DNA of 64,000 nt from Prorocentrum cordatum. Taxonomy: Eukaryota > Sar > Dinophyceae > Prorocentrales > Prorocentraceae. The position numbers were made by a program, and so were the translations under genes. The notes beneath the pieces were generated by a model, which was not told the DNA's origin, made no database searches, and saw nothing but the letters and a program-made list of their open reading frames with translations. Below, piece after piece: positions 10,136 to 19,716 of the stretch. The stretch covers positions 351,223-415,222 of the forward strand of contig CAUYUJ010002091.1 of the NCBI GenBank assembly GCA_963575745.1, read 5' to 3'. Within the stretch, counting starts at the first letter, position 1. Each line of letters starts with the position of its first letter.

Positions 10136-12785
10136 GAGGAAGCTAGATTCTGATTTTGTCAGCATGGGCGATCTGATCGGCCAGTGCCCTTATGGCCAGT
10201 GCCGCCGAGTGACATCGCCTCCGTTGGCGCCGTCCCTCCTCGGAAGTCCATGATGGTCTCTGCATCCCCAGGGAGGGAGTGTTTCTTTGCTGGGCTTGGA
10301 ACGGATCTCTTCAACAGTGGCAATCGGCAATCGGGCTTATTCAAGCAGTAGCGAAGCGTCCTATCTCGCCTATAGGCCTACCAAAGAATGTTATGATAAC
10401 CTGTTATGGTCTGCACGAAATGTTCTTAGAACGTTGCTGCCTGCGGCTGTCTTGTTTTAACACATCGGGATTGTGTTTTAAGCGCATCGTTTTCTTATTG
10501 GAGCATTTTGGGATTTTAAGGACATTTCGTGGTAGGCCTCTAGGAATGCCGGGACGGTCGGTTCCTGCTCAATGTATGAGAGGACTTGACGCGGATATGG
10601 ATTTAGGATGCACGGTTCCAATGTTGTTGCGAATCATGTTGAGGTGTACACTGTTTATGTTTGCGTGGATCTGACATCGTTTTCGCGGACAGAGTTCCCG
10701 CACAGCTTCTTATCAAGGGTTTGATTGTTACCTCGAATCATGTCTGTCCGAGGATCCAACGATTGACCGCGCTAGAACATCTTTGAGGGGGCGGGGTTTT
10801 CGCTACGGAGCGTTGCCGTTCCTAACTCCCGAGGAAGATGTGCAGCCTTGTGCGAGTATTGTACCTCTCCCGCAGAATGTAAATTGCTGCATTGTCCTCC
10901 CCGGGTATTCTCCCCTCCCCCACGGTCCTCTCTCCTCTCCTCTTCCTCGACCCTGCCTTCGCTTCATCTTCTTCCTTGCTGGCGCCCTCTGCTGGCTGTT
11001 TCGCGCAACGATGTCTGCATGTCGGGCTCTTGGAGTTTTTGCTGCGCGTAGAAGGCACATCGTCGCGGTAAGACGTGGCCTCCGCGCCGCAGAGGGGGCC
11101 GACGCGCTCCGCGGCTTCGTCTTGCCGTGGTCTCTGGCCACGCTTGCGCCCAGCATCTCGTAAGCATAGCTTTCGGTATGTCCCATCACGCCAGCTAGTA
11201 GCCACACGCGTGATTCAGTTGCGCGCGTCTGTTTAATTGTGATCCGCATCCTCTCGATCGTAATTCGGCGCGCTTGCCGCAGCACTGTTGAGTTGTGCGT
11301 GGGGCCCTGGGCAACCGTGCCCGCATTTGGTACCAGACTGGGACATGTTCGTGTCAATGTAGCCCCGCTCCCGCCACTCCACGTCGTCGTCGCGTTCCTC
11401 ATCACCGTTGCCTTTTTGTGCTGTGCTAGATGTTTGTGTGGTCTGACCTGTTGGGTCCAGAAGGAAGCTCCATGCAGCATTGGTTCACAGGTTCGTCCGC
11501 CTGGGCCAGCAGTTCTGGCAACCAAGCTGCCCACTCCGTCTGCCCATCCCTCTCCTGCCTCTCCTGCTTTCTCCTGCCTTTTTCTCCTCCTCCTCATCCT
11601 CATCTCGTTGTGGACTTATCGATGTGGACACCTGGGCCTGAGGGAAGCATACATCCTCTTGTCTGCCTGATGACCCCGTCCACGAACACGCGCACCGACT
11701 CACCGATGTGAAGTTTGGCCATCGCGCGGTGTTAGGCTAGTGCCTCGTTTCGTCGCCCCTATCCTTATATTTCTCCTCCTCCTCCTCCTCCTCCTCCTGC
11801 CAATCCTGCCGTCGGCAGCGACTCGGGCGACTCTGATCGAGTTCCTGTCGTTGCCCGAGCTTCTAAATCATTTGGCGTTCACGCCTGCGGTTGACCTTTG
11901 TCAGGTCGAAGGTTTCCCATTCCTCCTCCTTCTCCTATTTCCTAAGCTTCTCCCTTCGGGCTCCATTTTACGCATTTGATGGTTGTGCGATCCGTCTCGC
12001 GGTGCCGCTGAAGCGAGATAATATTTCTCAGGGGTTGGACTTTGTGGGATCCATGCCTTCGCTTCGCTTGGCAATGCTTCTGTCTACGCTGACGTGGTGT
12101 GGGGGATAATGATGGGGGGACGAGGTGGGAAATGTTGGTGCTCGCCTGGGCACCTTCAGCTGACGCCATGGGTCCGTGGTTTTGCTCTCGCCATCAGCAG
12201 AATCATATCAGGTGAAGCGCGTCGTGTTCAATGTGGCCGGGGTGCCTGTCATGAACCAGCGCGTCCTCGAGGTCGTGAGCGGATGAGTGGAGGATGAAGA
12301 GGGGTGGCCGAACCAAGAGACACCCAGATATCTTGCACGAATCGGGAAAAGGAGCTGTGCCGTGGGGAAGGAGGATGAGAGACATGAAGACGAGGAGGGA
12401 GAGAACGCATGATGATAGAGGTCGTACTGCGTAGGAGGATGGCGACGACAACGACGAAGAGAAGTTATACTCAGTGGACGACGGCGGCGGATATGGGAAG
12501 TGGCAACATGGAGTAGCGACTTCACGTCTCGATGACAATGAGAAGGCCGTCCAGGAGAGATACTAGTAGAGGGCAGGTTATTAAGCAAAGCAAGTGGCAA
12601 ATGGTGAAGAAGGGCAGGAGGATCGATTCCAGGATGCCAGAGTCCTGTTTGAGCCGTGCGTCGCTGAAGAGCCGTAGTGTTCGCAAGCGGCTAAATTGTA
12701 TCCGGACTCATATCTACTTCTAAACGGTAGGGGGTCTAGCATGATGGTGTCTCTCGCTCTCTCTTTACCTTTTGTTCCTCTATCT
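10136..12785. other. No recognised gene
   Basis: Mixed-composition DNA with small CCT runs (11576-11603, 11772-11800). A long minus-strand frame (10803-11603) is rich in Arg/Thr/Ala and shows no domain I know. Confidence 0.5.
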
Positions 12786-12787
12786 CT

Positions 12788-12960
12788 CTCGATATATACA
12801 TGTATATATATATGTGTGTATATATATATATGTGTGTGTGTTGTCTCGCCCTTTCTCTCGCTCGCTCTCTCTCTCTCTCTCTCTTATTTCTTTTATTGCT
12901 GTATATATATATATATATACATATGTATGTCTATCTATCTCTCTCACTCACACTCGCTCC
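12788..12960. repeat. TA/TG and CT microsatellites
   Basis: Alternating (TA)n, (TG)n and (CT)n runs, followed by (TA)n and CTATCTAT units. Confidence 0.93.
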
Positions 12961-13479
12961 AATTCCTCGATCACCCCACGGGGATGGTTCACAGATGCTG
13001 CTTGCCGAGCGTGTTCCGCACATGGCACTATGCCATGCCAGATTGTCGTTTCAGTTGGGCAGTGGTTGTCAAGACTGGTGTATCGGTGGGCTTCGTCGAC
13101 ATCCGTCGCCCCTGTGCTCCAAGCGCAACGGTCGTAGATATTTGTGCTCACCGTAAATGCCGAGCGTCCGTCAGTTGAGCTGACAATTGCCTTTAACACT
13201 TGGAAGAAGCGGATGGCATCTCCCTGGCCTGGGGCAGCTGCGCCTTCAGTTTCCCTTTGTCAGTGCGACGGCTTCGAGCTTTGGCCGACGCAGGTAGAGC
13301 GAGTTCCCGCGGTTCAATATTGCACGCGTGTATTCTCTTAAGGACGAAGCTGCTGCATGTAAGCCCGGCATCCCCCTCCAATTATTATAATCGAATTTTG
13401 TAGGAATGTATATACACGTACACCTGTCAGGGAGATCCCGGGCCCGGGGCCCCAGACCGGGACCTTCATTTGCCCGCCC

Positions 13480-14462
13480 CAGGACGGGGCAAGAAGACGT
13501 CGCCAGCGGGCGTCGTTCCGCTGCCGAATGATTGACAGCGTCTGCTCCGATGTCCACAGCCGCTTCGGCTGGAGCGCTAGGCAACGGCCCGCGGCGTCAC
13601 GGAATGCTGAAATCATCACCTGGTTAAGTTGGTGGGTTAGGACATCTTCGCTGTAGTAATGTCAGAGCATGTGTTCAGTGCAAAGCTCGTTGACGGAGTT
13701 CGCCGAAGCTGGTTCTCGCAGTGCTTTCGCGTCGTCGGCGCCGACGGCGTCGCCTTGTGTATTTCTACGTGGTGCGAAACCAGCGCTGCTATTCGATCAC
13801 GTCATACCCGCTTGACTGAATCCCTCCACTCCGCACTGACGAAGATGAAATCGATCTGGCTGAAATGCCGCTCGATCGGCGGGTCCGCCGGCGACGAACC
13901 GACAAGTGTAGCACGTGAGTATCCTCTTCACCAGCTCGTCGAACACGGTGTTCCCGATGCGCAAATTTCTTGAGAAACAGAGTTCGAGCAAGAAGGAACG
14001 ACTTGACACCGAATTGTGCTCCGCGTGCGGATTCCCAAAGATGGGTTCCCTCAGCGCTGGCTCCTCCCCTGGAAGGCGGCGGCGTATACGGGCATTGAGA
14101 TCCCCACATAGAAACACCAGCCCATGACTCGACAGAGTCCCGAGGAAACGGTCCAGCATTTGGAAGAAGTGGCGCCGCTCCTCCATCGGCTTGCCGCTGT
14201 GCAGGGCGTCCGCGCCGCAGACGACGATCCTGCCACTGGCGACGCGAAGTTTGAGCGATGCCATTTTGGACGAAGCTTGTTTGAACCCATTGATGCTTCG
14301 CCGTGCCGCGGGTGAGACCAGAATTCCCACGCCTGCCGTCTCGGTCGCTTCGGCCCCCGCCGTTTGTTCGAGAATATGACCAAGAAGCCGGATAATGTGA
14401 CGTAGTATTATGATAGTGTTTTGTGTCAATCGCTCTGTCAACCGTTGCGTCTGTATCTCCAC
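13480..14462 (-). pseudogene. Non-LTR retrotransposon remnant: AP-endonuclease domain
   Basis: On the minus strand the reading runs from GVGILVSPAARRSINGF through EERRHFFQMLDRFL and FLCGDLNAR (the GDLNAR motif of the endonuclease/exonuclease/phosphatase fold) to LLELCFSRNLRIGNTVF. A frameshift near 13870 then leads to QIDFIFVSAEWRDSVKRV, the usual D-containing end of LINE endonucleases. A further frame (13619 to about 13500) reads WTSEQTLSIIRQRNDARWR, the linker that normally precedes the reverse transcriptase. The reverse transcriptase itself is absent and the 5' part is missing, so this is a dead internal fragment. Family knowledge: this nuclease nicks target DNA to prime reverse transcription. 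Confidence 0.75.
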
Positions 14463-16426
14463 CGCGCGGTTCTAAAGCGTATGCAGATACATGTGTACAC
14501 ATACATGCACATCTATGCACACTATTGCTCCCTCCTAAGCCTCGTCGTCGCCGTCGTCCTCTGTCACCTCTTCCTCGGGCTTCGCTGCCTGCCCTAGCAA
14601 CGCTACCAGTCGTCCCCAGAAGTTGACAAGGCGAGGGGCTTTGATTCATTTTCAGGAAGACTCGACGTCCCTCCCTCAGGCTCTTGCGCTCTGAGAGAAC
14701 ATGGCAGGCGTGTTCGCCCTGCTTTCGAATCACGGGACTCGCAGGCGGGTCCTCCTCGAGAGATGCCACGGGAAGAGGGGGTCGATGGTTCGGGTTGTAT
14801 TTTCGTTCACGGTGTGTGTGTGTGTGTGTGCGCGTGTGTGTTTCAGGACGGCGGGTGAATTCGGGTCCTTGTGCGTTGAGATTGAGCAGCAAGCCAGTTG
14901 CCCGCGACCGCACGACAGTGGGATTTTGCCAATGTTAGGCATCACTTTAAACCATACTTGCAGCGTGGCCGAATGATGTTAGTGCAAGATCCCCTGAACG
15001 GATGACCGCCTTTTTGGCATGGTCATTATTTCTAGGCAACTTTTCAAGCGCCTCGGTCCTTCGAGCCAGGCAGCTTGACGGAACGGAAGGGGCACCATTT
15101 ACTAAATGCAGTTGTGTGCCAGAGGTTGGTGGTGGCGTCCTGGGCGACGACTGCCTTCTGGAAGCAATTCCGAGAGAGAGTACCCAGGCTGATCTTGGGC
15201 GCCTTGCGGAGTGTCACCGCCGACCCTTTTGGTAGTCGCGCAGGACGGAGGGAAGAAGCCATAAACACCCAGAGTGCCTCCTCCTCCTCCGGCTCCTACT
15301 CTTCTTCCTGCCCACTCTATCCTCCATTCCCCTTCTTACTGTCAATTCCAACATCCTCCATGCTCCTTCTCCTCCATCTCCTTTCCACTGCCCCGGGAGG
15401 TATTATGTTTTCCGAGCTTCATCGAACATTGTCCTGGTTGACAGACATCACCCGTTACCACCTTGTCAATTCGGCAGGGTGATCTTTTCATTCTTGTTGG
15501 AGACCTTAAACAGCATCAGCCTTATGTTGCTACCAAGGAGCTCTCAAGTTGCGCCATAGGCCGTAGGTTCCGCAGTAGGTTGTTTCATGTACCCCGCGGA
15601 CAACGTCATCGCCTGTTGCCTCAGCGAGCGTGCCACAATTAGGTTGCGCCATAGGTAGTGCCAGGTACACCGCGATGCACCACACCCTCCATCCGCCGTC
15701 TACCGTGGATTGCACCACAGGTTGCGCCAGACGCCCGCGATCCACCAAATCGTCCGTTGCCTTAGTGTGTCACCACGCTACGTCTGCTATTTCTTGCCCC
15801 ATGGCTTCCGCCAGAGGCTACGCCACACGTTGCGCCAAACATCCGTCGCTCCACCGTTCCGAAGCACGACCACCCTATACATCACAACACCACCTGGTTT
15901 GCCATATTGGATTGTAGCTCAGTTGAGCAGCTTATCTCAGTACAGAGGGCGGCAACCAACTAGGGATGGGAACAGGAAAGAAGCTGCGTGCCCGACAAGA
16001 AAGCAAAGCAACTTTCACGCAATCTAGTTCAATTCTGTACAGTACACTCGTACACGGGCCACTTCTGCAATTGTCGTCGGGCCTATTGCCTCTCTCGCAC
16101 ATTGGCAACACCAGGCTTCGCCTGCGGATCCCACGTTCTCCTGTGCGAGAGGGCCAGTGGCGATGGGGTCAAGTCGGGTTCCTCGAGGAGCCCTCCCTGT
16201 TTCCATGAGGACGCCCCCCCTCGTTCCTCGAGCACCTCATCCTTCCTCTGTGCGCTGGGGGCCAGTGTGACAAAGGACAACAGGCATGGGAGGGCTGATG
16301 AGGGCAAGTGGGGCAGCAGGGTCGCAGCTTGGCTACGTGATCATGGTCGCCCTGCGCCAGTGCGCTCCAGCCCGTCTGAGAGACCGCGCGACCGCCGAAC
16401 TGTGACGCCTGCAGCTTACACCCTCC
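14463..16426. other. No gene seen
   Basis: A (TG)n run lies at 14814-14843. Between 15550 and 15840 the word GTTGCGCCA recurs at irregular spacing, the remains of a tandem repeat. A (CTC)n patch lies at 15279-15400. Confidence 0.5.
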
Positions 16427-16554
16427 CCTGGGTCACCCGAAGGGGCGAGAAGATAGCCACGCTTCGCGTTCTGGGCCAAAGATTTGTCTTTCTCCAGGGA
16501 GCCGCGCGAGAGCGCGACGGCAACCGCACCAAGCGCGAAGTCGGGTGACCCAGG
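16427..16554. mobile_element. Small inverted-repeat element (128 bp)
   Basis: CCTGGGTCACCCGA at 16427-16440 is the exact complement of TCGGGTGACCCAGG at 16541-16554. The interior carries a weaker mirrored CTTCGCG/CGCGAAG pair. No convincing target duplication. It lies about 200 bp upstream of WD exon 1, so it is probably intronic. Confidence 0.65.
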
Positions 16555-16750
16555 TCCCAGATGGTGACTACCCCGGTGAGCACTCCGACCACCATAGGAG
16601 GTCCGGTGCCTTGCTCTATATTACCCCCCGCCTCTCGGGGACGGGAGCCAGACACTCTGCGTCAGGAAGGGGCCCAAGCTGCCAGCAGCGCGAGCGGTGT
16701 GTCCTGCGCGCCAGCCTCGGCCTGGCCTTGCCGGTGCTATTGTGCCTCAG

Positions 16751-16851
16751 CGGAGGCTGGCGGCTCTCGACTTGATCATGGTCAACGCTCGGCCGACCCT
16801 GGCCCTCAGCGGGAGTAGCGACAACACACTCCGACTGTGGGACGTCGACAG
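16751..16851 (+). CDS. WD40-repeat gene, exon 1 of those found
   Basis: Encodes the end of one WD repeat: RRLAALDLIMV, then TLALSGSSDNTLRLWDVD, the SGS..TLRLWD signature of WD40 propeller blades (scaffolds for protein assembly). The acceptor is GTGCCTCAG at 16750. The exon is 33 codons plus 2 nt. It must end at GTCGACAG before GATTGC, a GA donor, for the join to exon 2 to give ...WDVDRGQSLRAMRH, which continues the blade in frame. Dinoflagellate introns are known to use GT, GC and GA donors. Upstream exons, including the start codon, were not found. Confidence 0.75.
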
Positions 16852-16916
16852 GATTGCCCTGCACTTTCTCAGAGGGCGCGCTTCGAAGAAGGAAACGCTC
16901 CACACGTGGCAAACTT

Positions 16917-17035
16917 TCGAAGGCACGCGCGGGCTTCTTGGATCGGCGCTGGCCCCTTCTCCCCAGTGAGCGGAGGGCACTTGGGGCGGCGCTGGAGGCG
17001 CCGCCAGGTCCGATCCAAGAAGTCCGCACGGACCT
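16917..17035. mobile_element. Foldback element, family D copy 1
   Basis: The left arm (CTTCTTGGATCGGCGCTGG at 16934-16952) pairs with CCAGGTCCGATCCAAGAAG at 17004-17022 with two mismatches, and weaker pairing extends both ways (GTCCGCACGGAC). Related copies are at 50439-50634 and 62535-62637. It lies in WD intron 1. Confidence 0.65.
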
Positions 17036-17095
17036 GTGGACGTTCATGCTCATGCTTGTGTTATTGTTACTTCTTCGAGGGCAGAGGAGGCGGAC

Positions 17096-17440
17096 GAGGA
17101 GGAGGAGGAGGAGGAGGAGGAGGAGGACGACGACGAGCCGAGCGGACAAGAGGTGAAGGAGGAGGAGGAGGACGAGGAGGAAAAAGGAGGAGGAGGAGGA
17201 GAGAGGAGGAGGAGGAGGAGGAGGAGGACGAGGAGGAGGAGGAGGAGGAGGAGGAGGAGGAGGAGGAGGAGGAGGAGGAGGCGTAGGAGAGGAAGAGAAG
17301 GAGGAGGATGAGGAGGAGGGGTAGGAGGAAAAGGAGAAGGAGGAGAAGGAGGAGAAGGAGGAGGAGGAGGGGGGGAGGGGGGGGGGCGACGACGACGTCG
17401 ACGACGATGACGACGATGACGACGACGAGGACCTCTGAGA
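17096..17440. repeat. GGA-triplet tract ending in GAC units
   Basis: About 285 bp of (GGA)n, a G-run, then (GAC)n, within WD intron 1. All open frames here are repeat artefacts. Confidence 0.95.
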
Positions 17441-17725
17441 GTTCTTATTCACGTTGCTCTTTTGCGTAGATAAGCGGGCGCAGAGGGAGACGAGGGAGGA
17501 TGAGCGAGGGCAGGTCGTTGTTTTCTACGTTTCTGCGATGTGCCTCGGTCTTGGACTTTTCTTGAGTGCCCCATGGCTGGGCGCTGGGACGAAAGGGCGT
17601 CCGCCGTCCTTTCTACCAATGCGACGGGATCAGTGCTCATCCTGCTCCTGCGTGTCCTGCTGCTCCTCCTGCTGCTGCCTCCTCTTGCTCCTCTTGCTGC
17701 TGCTGCTTTCTCCTCTTCTTGTCAG

Positions 17726-17816
17726 GGGCCAGAGCCTCCGCGCGATGCGCCACTCGGGCTGGGTCTGGTGCCTCGACGTCGAGTGGGACATCGAGCGCGC
17801 CCTGACGGGCAGCGAG
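17726..17816 (+). CDS. WD40-repeat gene, exon 2
   Basis: Encodes GQSLRAMRHSGWVWCLDVEW followed by DIERALTGSE: the end of one blade (the RH position of the GH dipeptide) and strands a-b of the next. The acceptor is strong, a long CTCCTG/CTGCTGC pyrimidine tract ending TTCTTGTCAG. One nucleotide plus 30 codons. The donor reads GAG before GCGGGG (GC type). Joining there to exon 3 gives ALTGSE+DGALRLWD, a textbook blade junction. The GA donor of exon 1 supplies the first two bases of the split Arg codon. Confidence 0.8.
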
Positions 17817-18039
17817 GCGGGGCCGACGGTCAGGCAGGGGAGGGAAGGAGGAGGAGGAGGAGGAGGAGGAGGAGTAGGAGGAGGACCAGTGAAAACCCAA
17901 GGCGCATCAACGGTGCTGCAGCAGACCCGCCCTCCAAGTTCCCCTTCATAGATAGGTCTTTACAGGTTTTGCTCAATTCCTGGAAGTGCCCCATTGGAAG
18001 CCAATTGTCTGATACTCCTCCATCCTGGCAGAACACGTT

Positions 18040-18180
18040 TCCTGGGACTTCAGTGCCACGAGGCAGCGTGACTGTTGCGTCCTGACAGTCCTGAATCGTG
18101 TCATAACGCATCTCCTGGGATTTCCACGCCGCGAACCAACGTGACTCTTGCGTCCTGATAGTCCTAGATCGCGATGGAAC
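18040..18180. repeat. 68-bp tandem repeat, two units
   Basis: Two diverged units share CTTGCGTCCTGA (or GTTGCGTCCTGA) and AGTCCT(G/A)(A/G)ATCG. The reverse complement of the same unit occurs at 32420-32545. Confidence 0.65.
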
Positions 18181-18263
18181 ATTATTCAAGAGGCGTACCC
18201 CATTCCGCCGACCCCCAGACGAGGGAAGAAGTCCATGGGTGCGGCCTTTGGGGGCCTCCTGGG

Positions 18264-18387
18264 TGTGGCAGCAGGAGGATTGGGCAATGTTTTCCCTTGA
18301 GCCATAACAATAGGCGAATCACGGATACACACCTAACTCGCTACACAACTGCTGAACCTAGTCTGACAAATGTGCTATCCCATCACA
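18264..18387 (-). repeat. Copia-1 3' LTR
   Basis: 124 bp, identical base for base to 28086-28209. Very short for a copia LTR. Confidence 0.93.
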
Positions 18388-18522
18388 CTCGTCGGAATTT
18401 CTAGTAGGTTCAGCATCCCAGAAACTGTAACTGGGATAGAAACCCTGCAAGCGGGAAAACGCACAACAGTTCGACAAGGCATCTGTCCCCGGATGCCCTG
18501 CAGCAAGGTCCCGCGGTGAAGT

Positions 18523-19716
18523 CTACTGGAAAGGCAGAAGTCCGACCGGCCGGCCGGAGGGAGAGAGAGAGAAGGGAGAGGAGAAACCAACCACACCACC
18601 ACCACCTGCCTGGGCCAGGAACTCTTGCCAGGAGATCAGGACCTCGGACTTGGCCAGCTCTCGCCTAGACGCTGCCTGGGATCGGTCTTTGAGCTCCGGA
18701 GTCTCTTTCCTACGACTGAGTTCTCCACTTTCATCGATGAGACTGAGCTTCCCGTGGGTCATCAGATCGAAGAGGGCGGCATTGCTTTTCGTGATGTCGT
18801 CTTCGGTGAGGGAGTCGACGGGCATGCGCCCGTGAGGCACCCACCTAACCTTGCCGCCGGCCCTCTCGAGGGCCTCGCAGATGATAGCCAAGTCTAGAGC
18901 TGTCCGGCGGTCCTTGGCACTGGCGTTCCCCTCTTTCTGCATCGTGTCGTAGATGGATTTGGCATCCACGACATGTGCTTGTCCCTCCCGGGAGCCCAGC
19001 TGACAGTTGGACCTCAGCACCGTTGTGAACGGTCCTGATGCTCTCCGGCAGTCTGGGATGTCGACGTCCCGGAAGACGACATCTCGATACATGATTTGAA
19101 GGAGCTCCACCTCCGCGACCGCCGCTGACAGGGCTGCCAGCGTGGACGGGACCTTACGCCGTAGCTTATTCGACCGCCATCCCAGGATGGAGGCCCGGAC
19201 GGACTGGTTGGACATGATAGCCTTGTCGGTCCCCAGCACCATCCATGCTCCCTGCGTCGGGTCCTCCAGAAGACCCCGGTCGTCGGCCAGGCTGGCCGTG
19301 GCTCCTACACCTCCGGCATCCGAGAACGACACAAACGAGAAATGCTCTGGGTCGAATCTCCACACGGTAAGCCCCCTGGAAGCAGTGGCCCGCAAGTGTC
19401 GGACCAGCTTGTTGGCGCACTGAATGTCGTAGATGGTCGAAGCGTTCAGGCGGCTCGCCAGTATGCTGGCGATGCCGGCAGCTTCTTGTCTGGTTTCACG
19501 GCCGACCCAGTTGAATTTATAGACGAGGGAGCGCAGCGCCTTAAATTCACCATGTTCCAGGGGAGCATCCTTCTGACCCATGCGGCCCTTGGCCACCGAC
19601 AGAGCCTTCACTTCTTCAAGAATATATTTTTCCTGGTCGATCAGAATCTTGTGAGAGGTGAATGTGAGTCGGCGTCCGGCGAAGTCCACGGGACCGGGAC
19701 CGGCCTGGCAGTCACG
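18523..19716 (-). CDS. Copia-1 RNase H region of pol
   Basis: Would remove template RNA during reverse transcription. The minus-strand frame follows directly from the RT frame after an amber codon (19717-19719). The connection domain (PLEHGEFKALRSLVYKFNWV, RLNASTIYDI) is followed by the RNase H acidic residues in SFSDAGG, in ALSAAVAEVE (copia-type AExE region) and in HVVDAKSIYD. It then reads WVPHGRMPVDSLTED, equivalent to the usual K..ADxLTK end. The tail (about 60 residues, TPELKDRSQAASRRE onward) has no counterpart I know. Codons are G/C-ending like the rest of the element. The frame ends 136 bp before the LTR. Confidence 0.85.
   Translation of the reverse strand, partial: RDCQAGPGPVDFAGRRLTFTSHKILIDQEKYILEEVKALSVAKGRMGQKDAPLEHGEFKALRSLVYKFNWVGRETRQEAAGIASILASRLNASTIYDIQCANKLVRHLRATASRGLTVWRFDPEHFSFVSFSDAGGVGATASLADDRGLLEDPTQGAWMVLGTDKAIMSNQSVRASILGWRSNKLRRKVPSTLAALSAAVAEVELLQIMYRDVVFRDVDIPDCRRASGPFTTVLRSNCQLGSREGQAHVVDAKSIYDTMQKEGNASAKDRRTALDLAIICEALERAGGKVRWVPHGRMPVDSLTEDDITKSNAALFDLMTHGKLSLIDESGELSRRKETPELKDRSQAASRRELAKSEVLISWQEFLAQAGGGGVVGFSSPFSLSPSGRPVGLLPFQ

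Noticed and set aside
16416-16655. Minus-strand reading with TGVVTIWDLG, like a WD repeat upstream of exon 1
   Set aside because: Half of it lies within the 128-bp inverted-repeat element, it runs against the host gene, and no neighbouring blade or splice site supports it.
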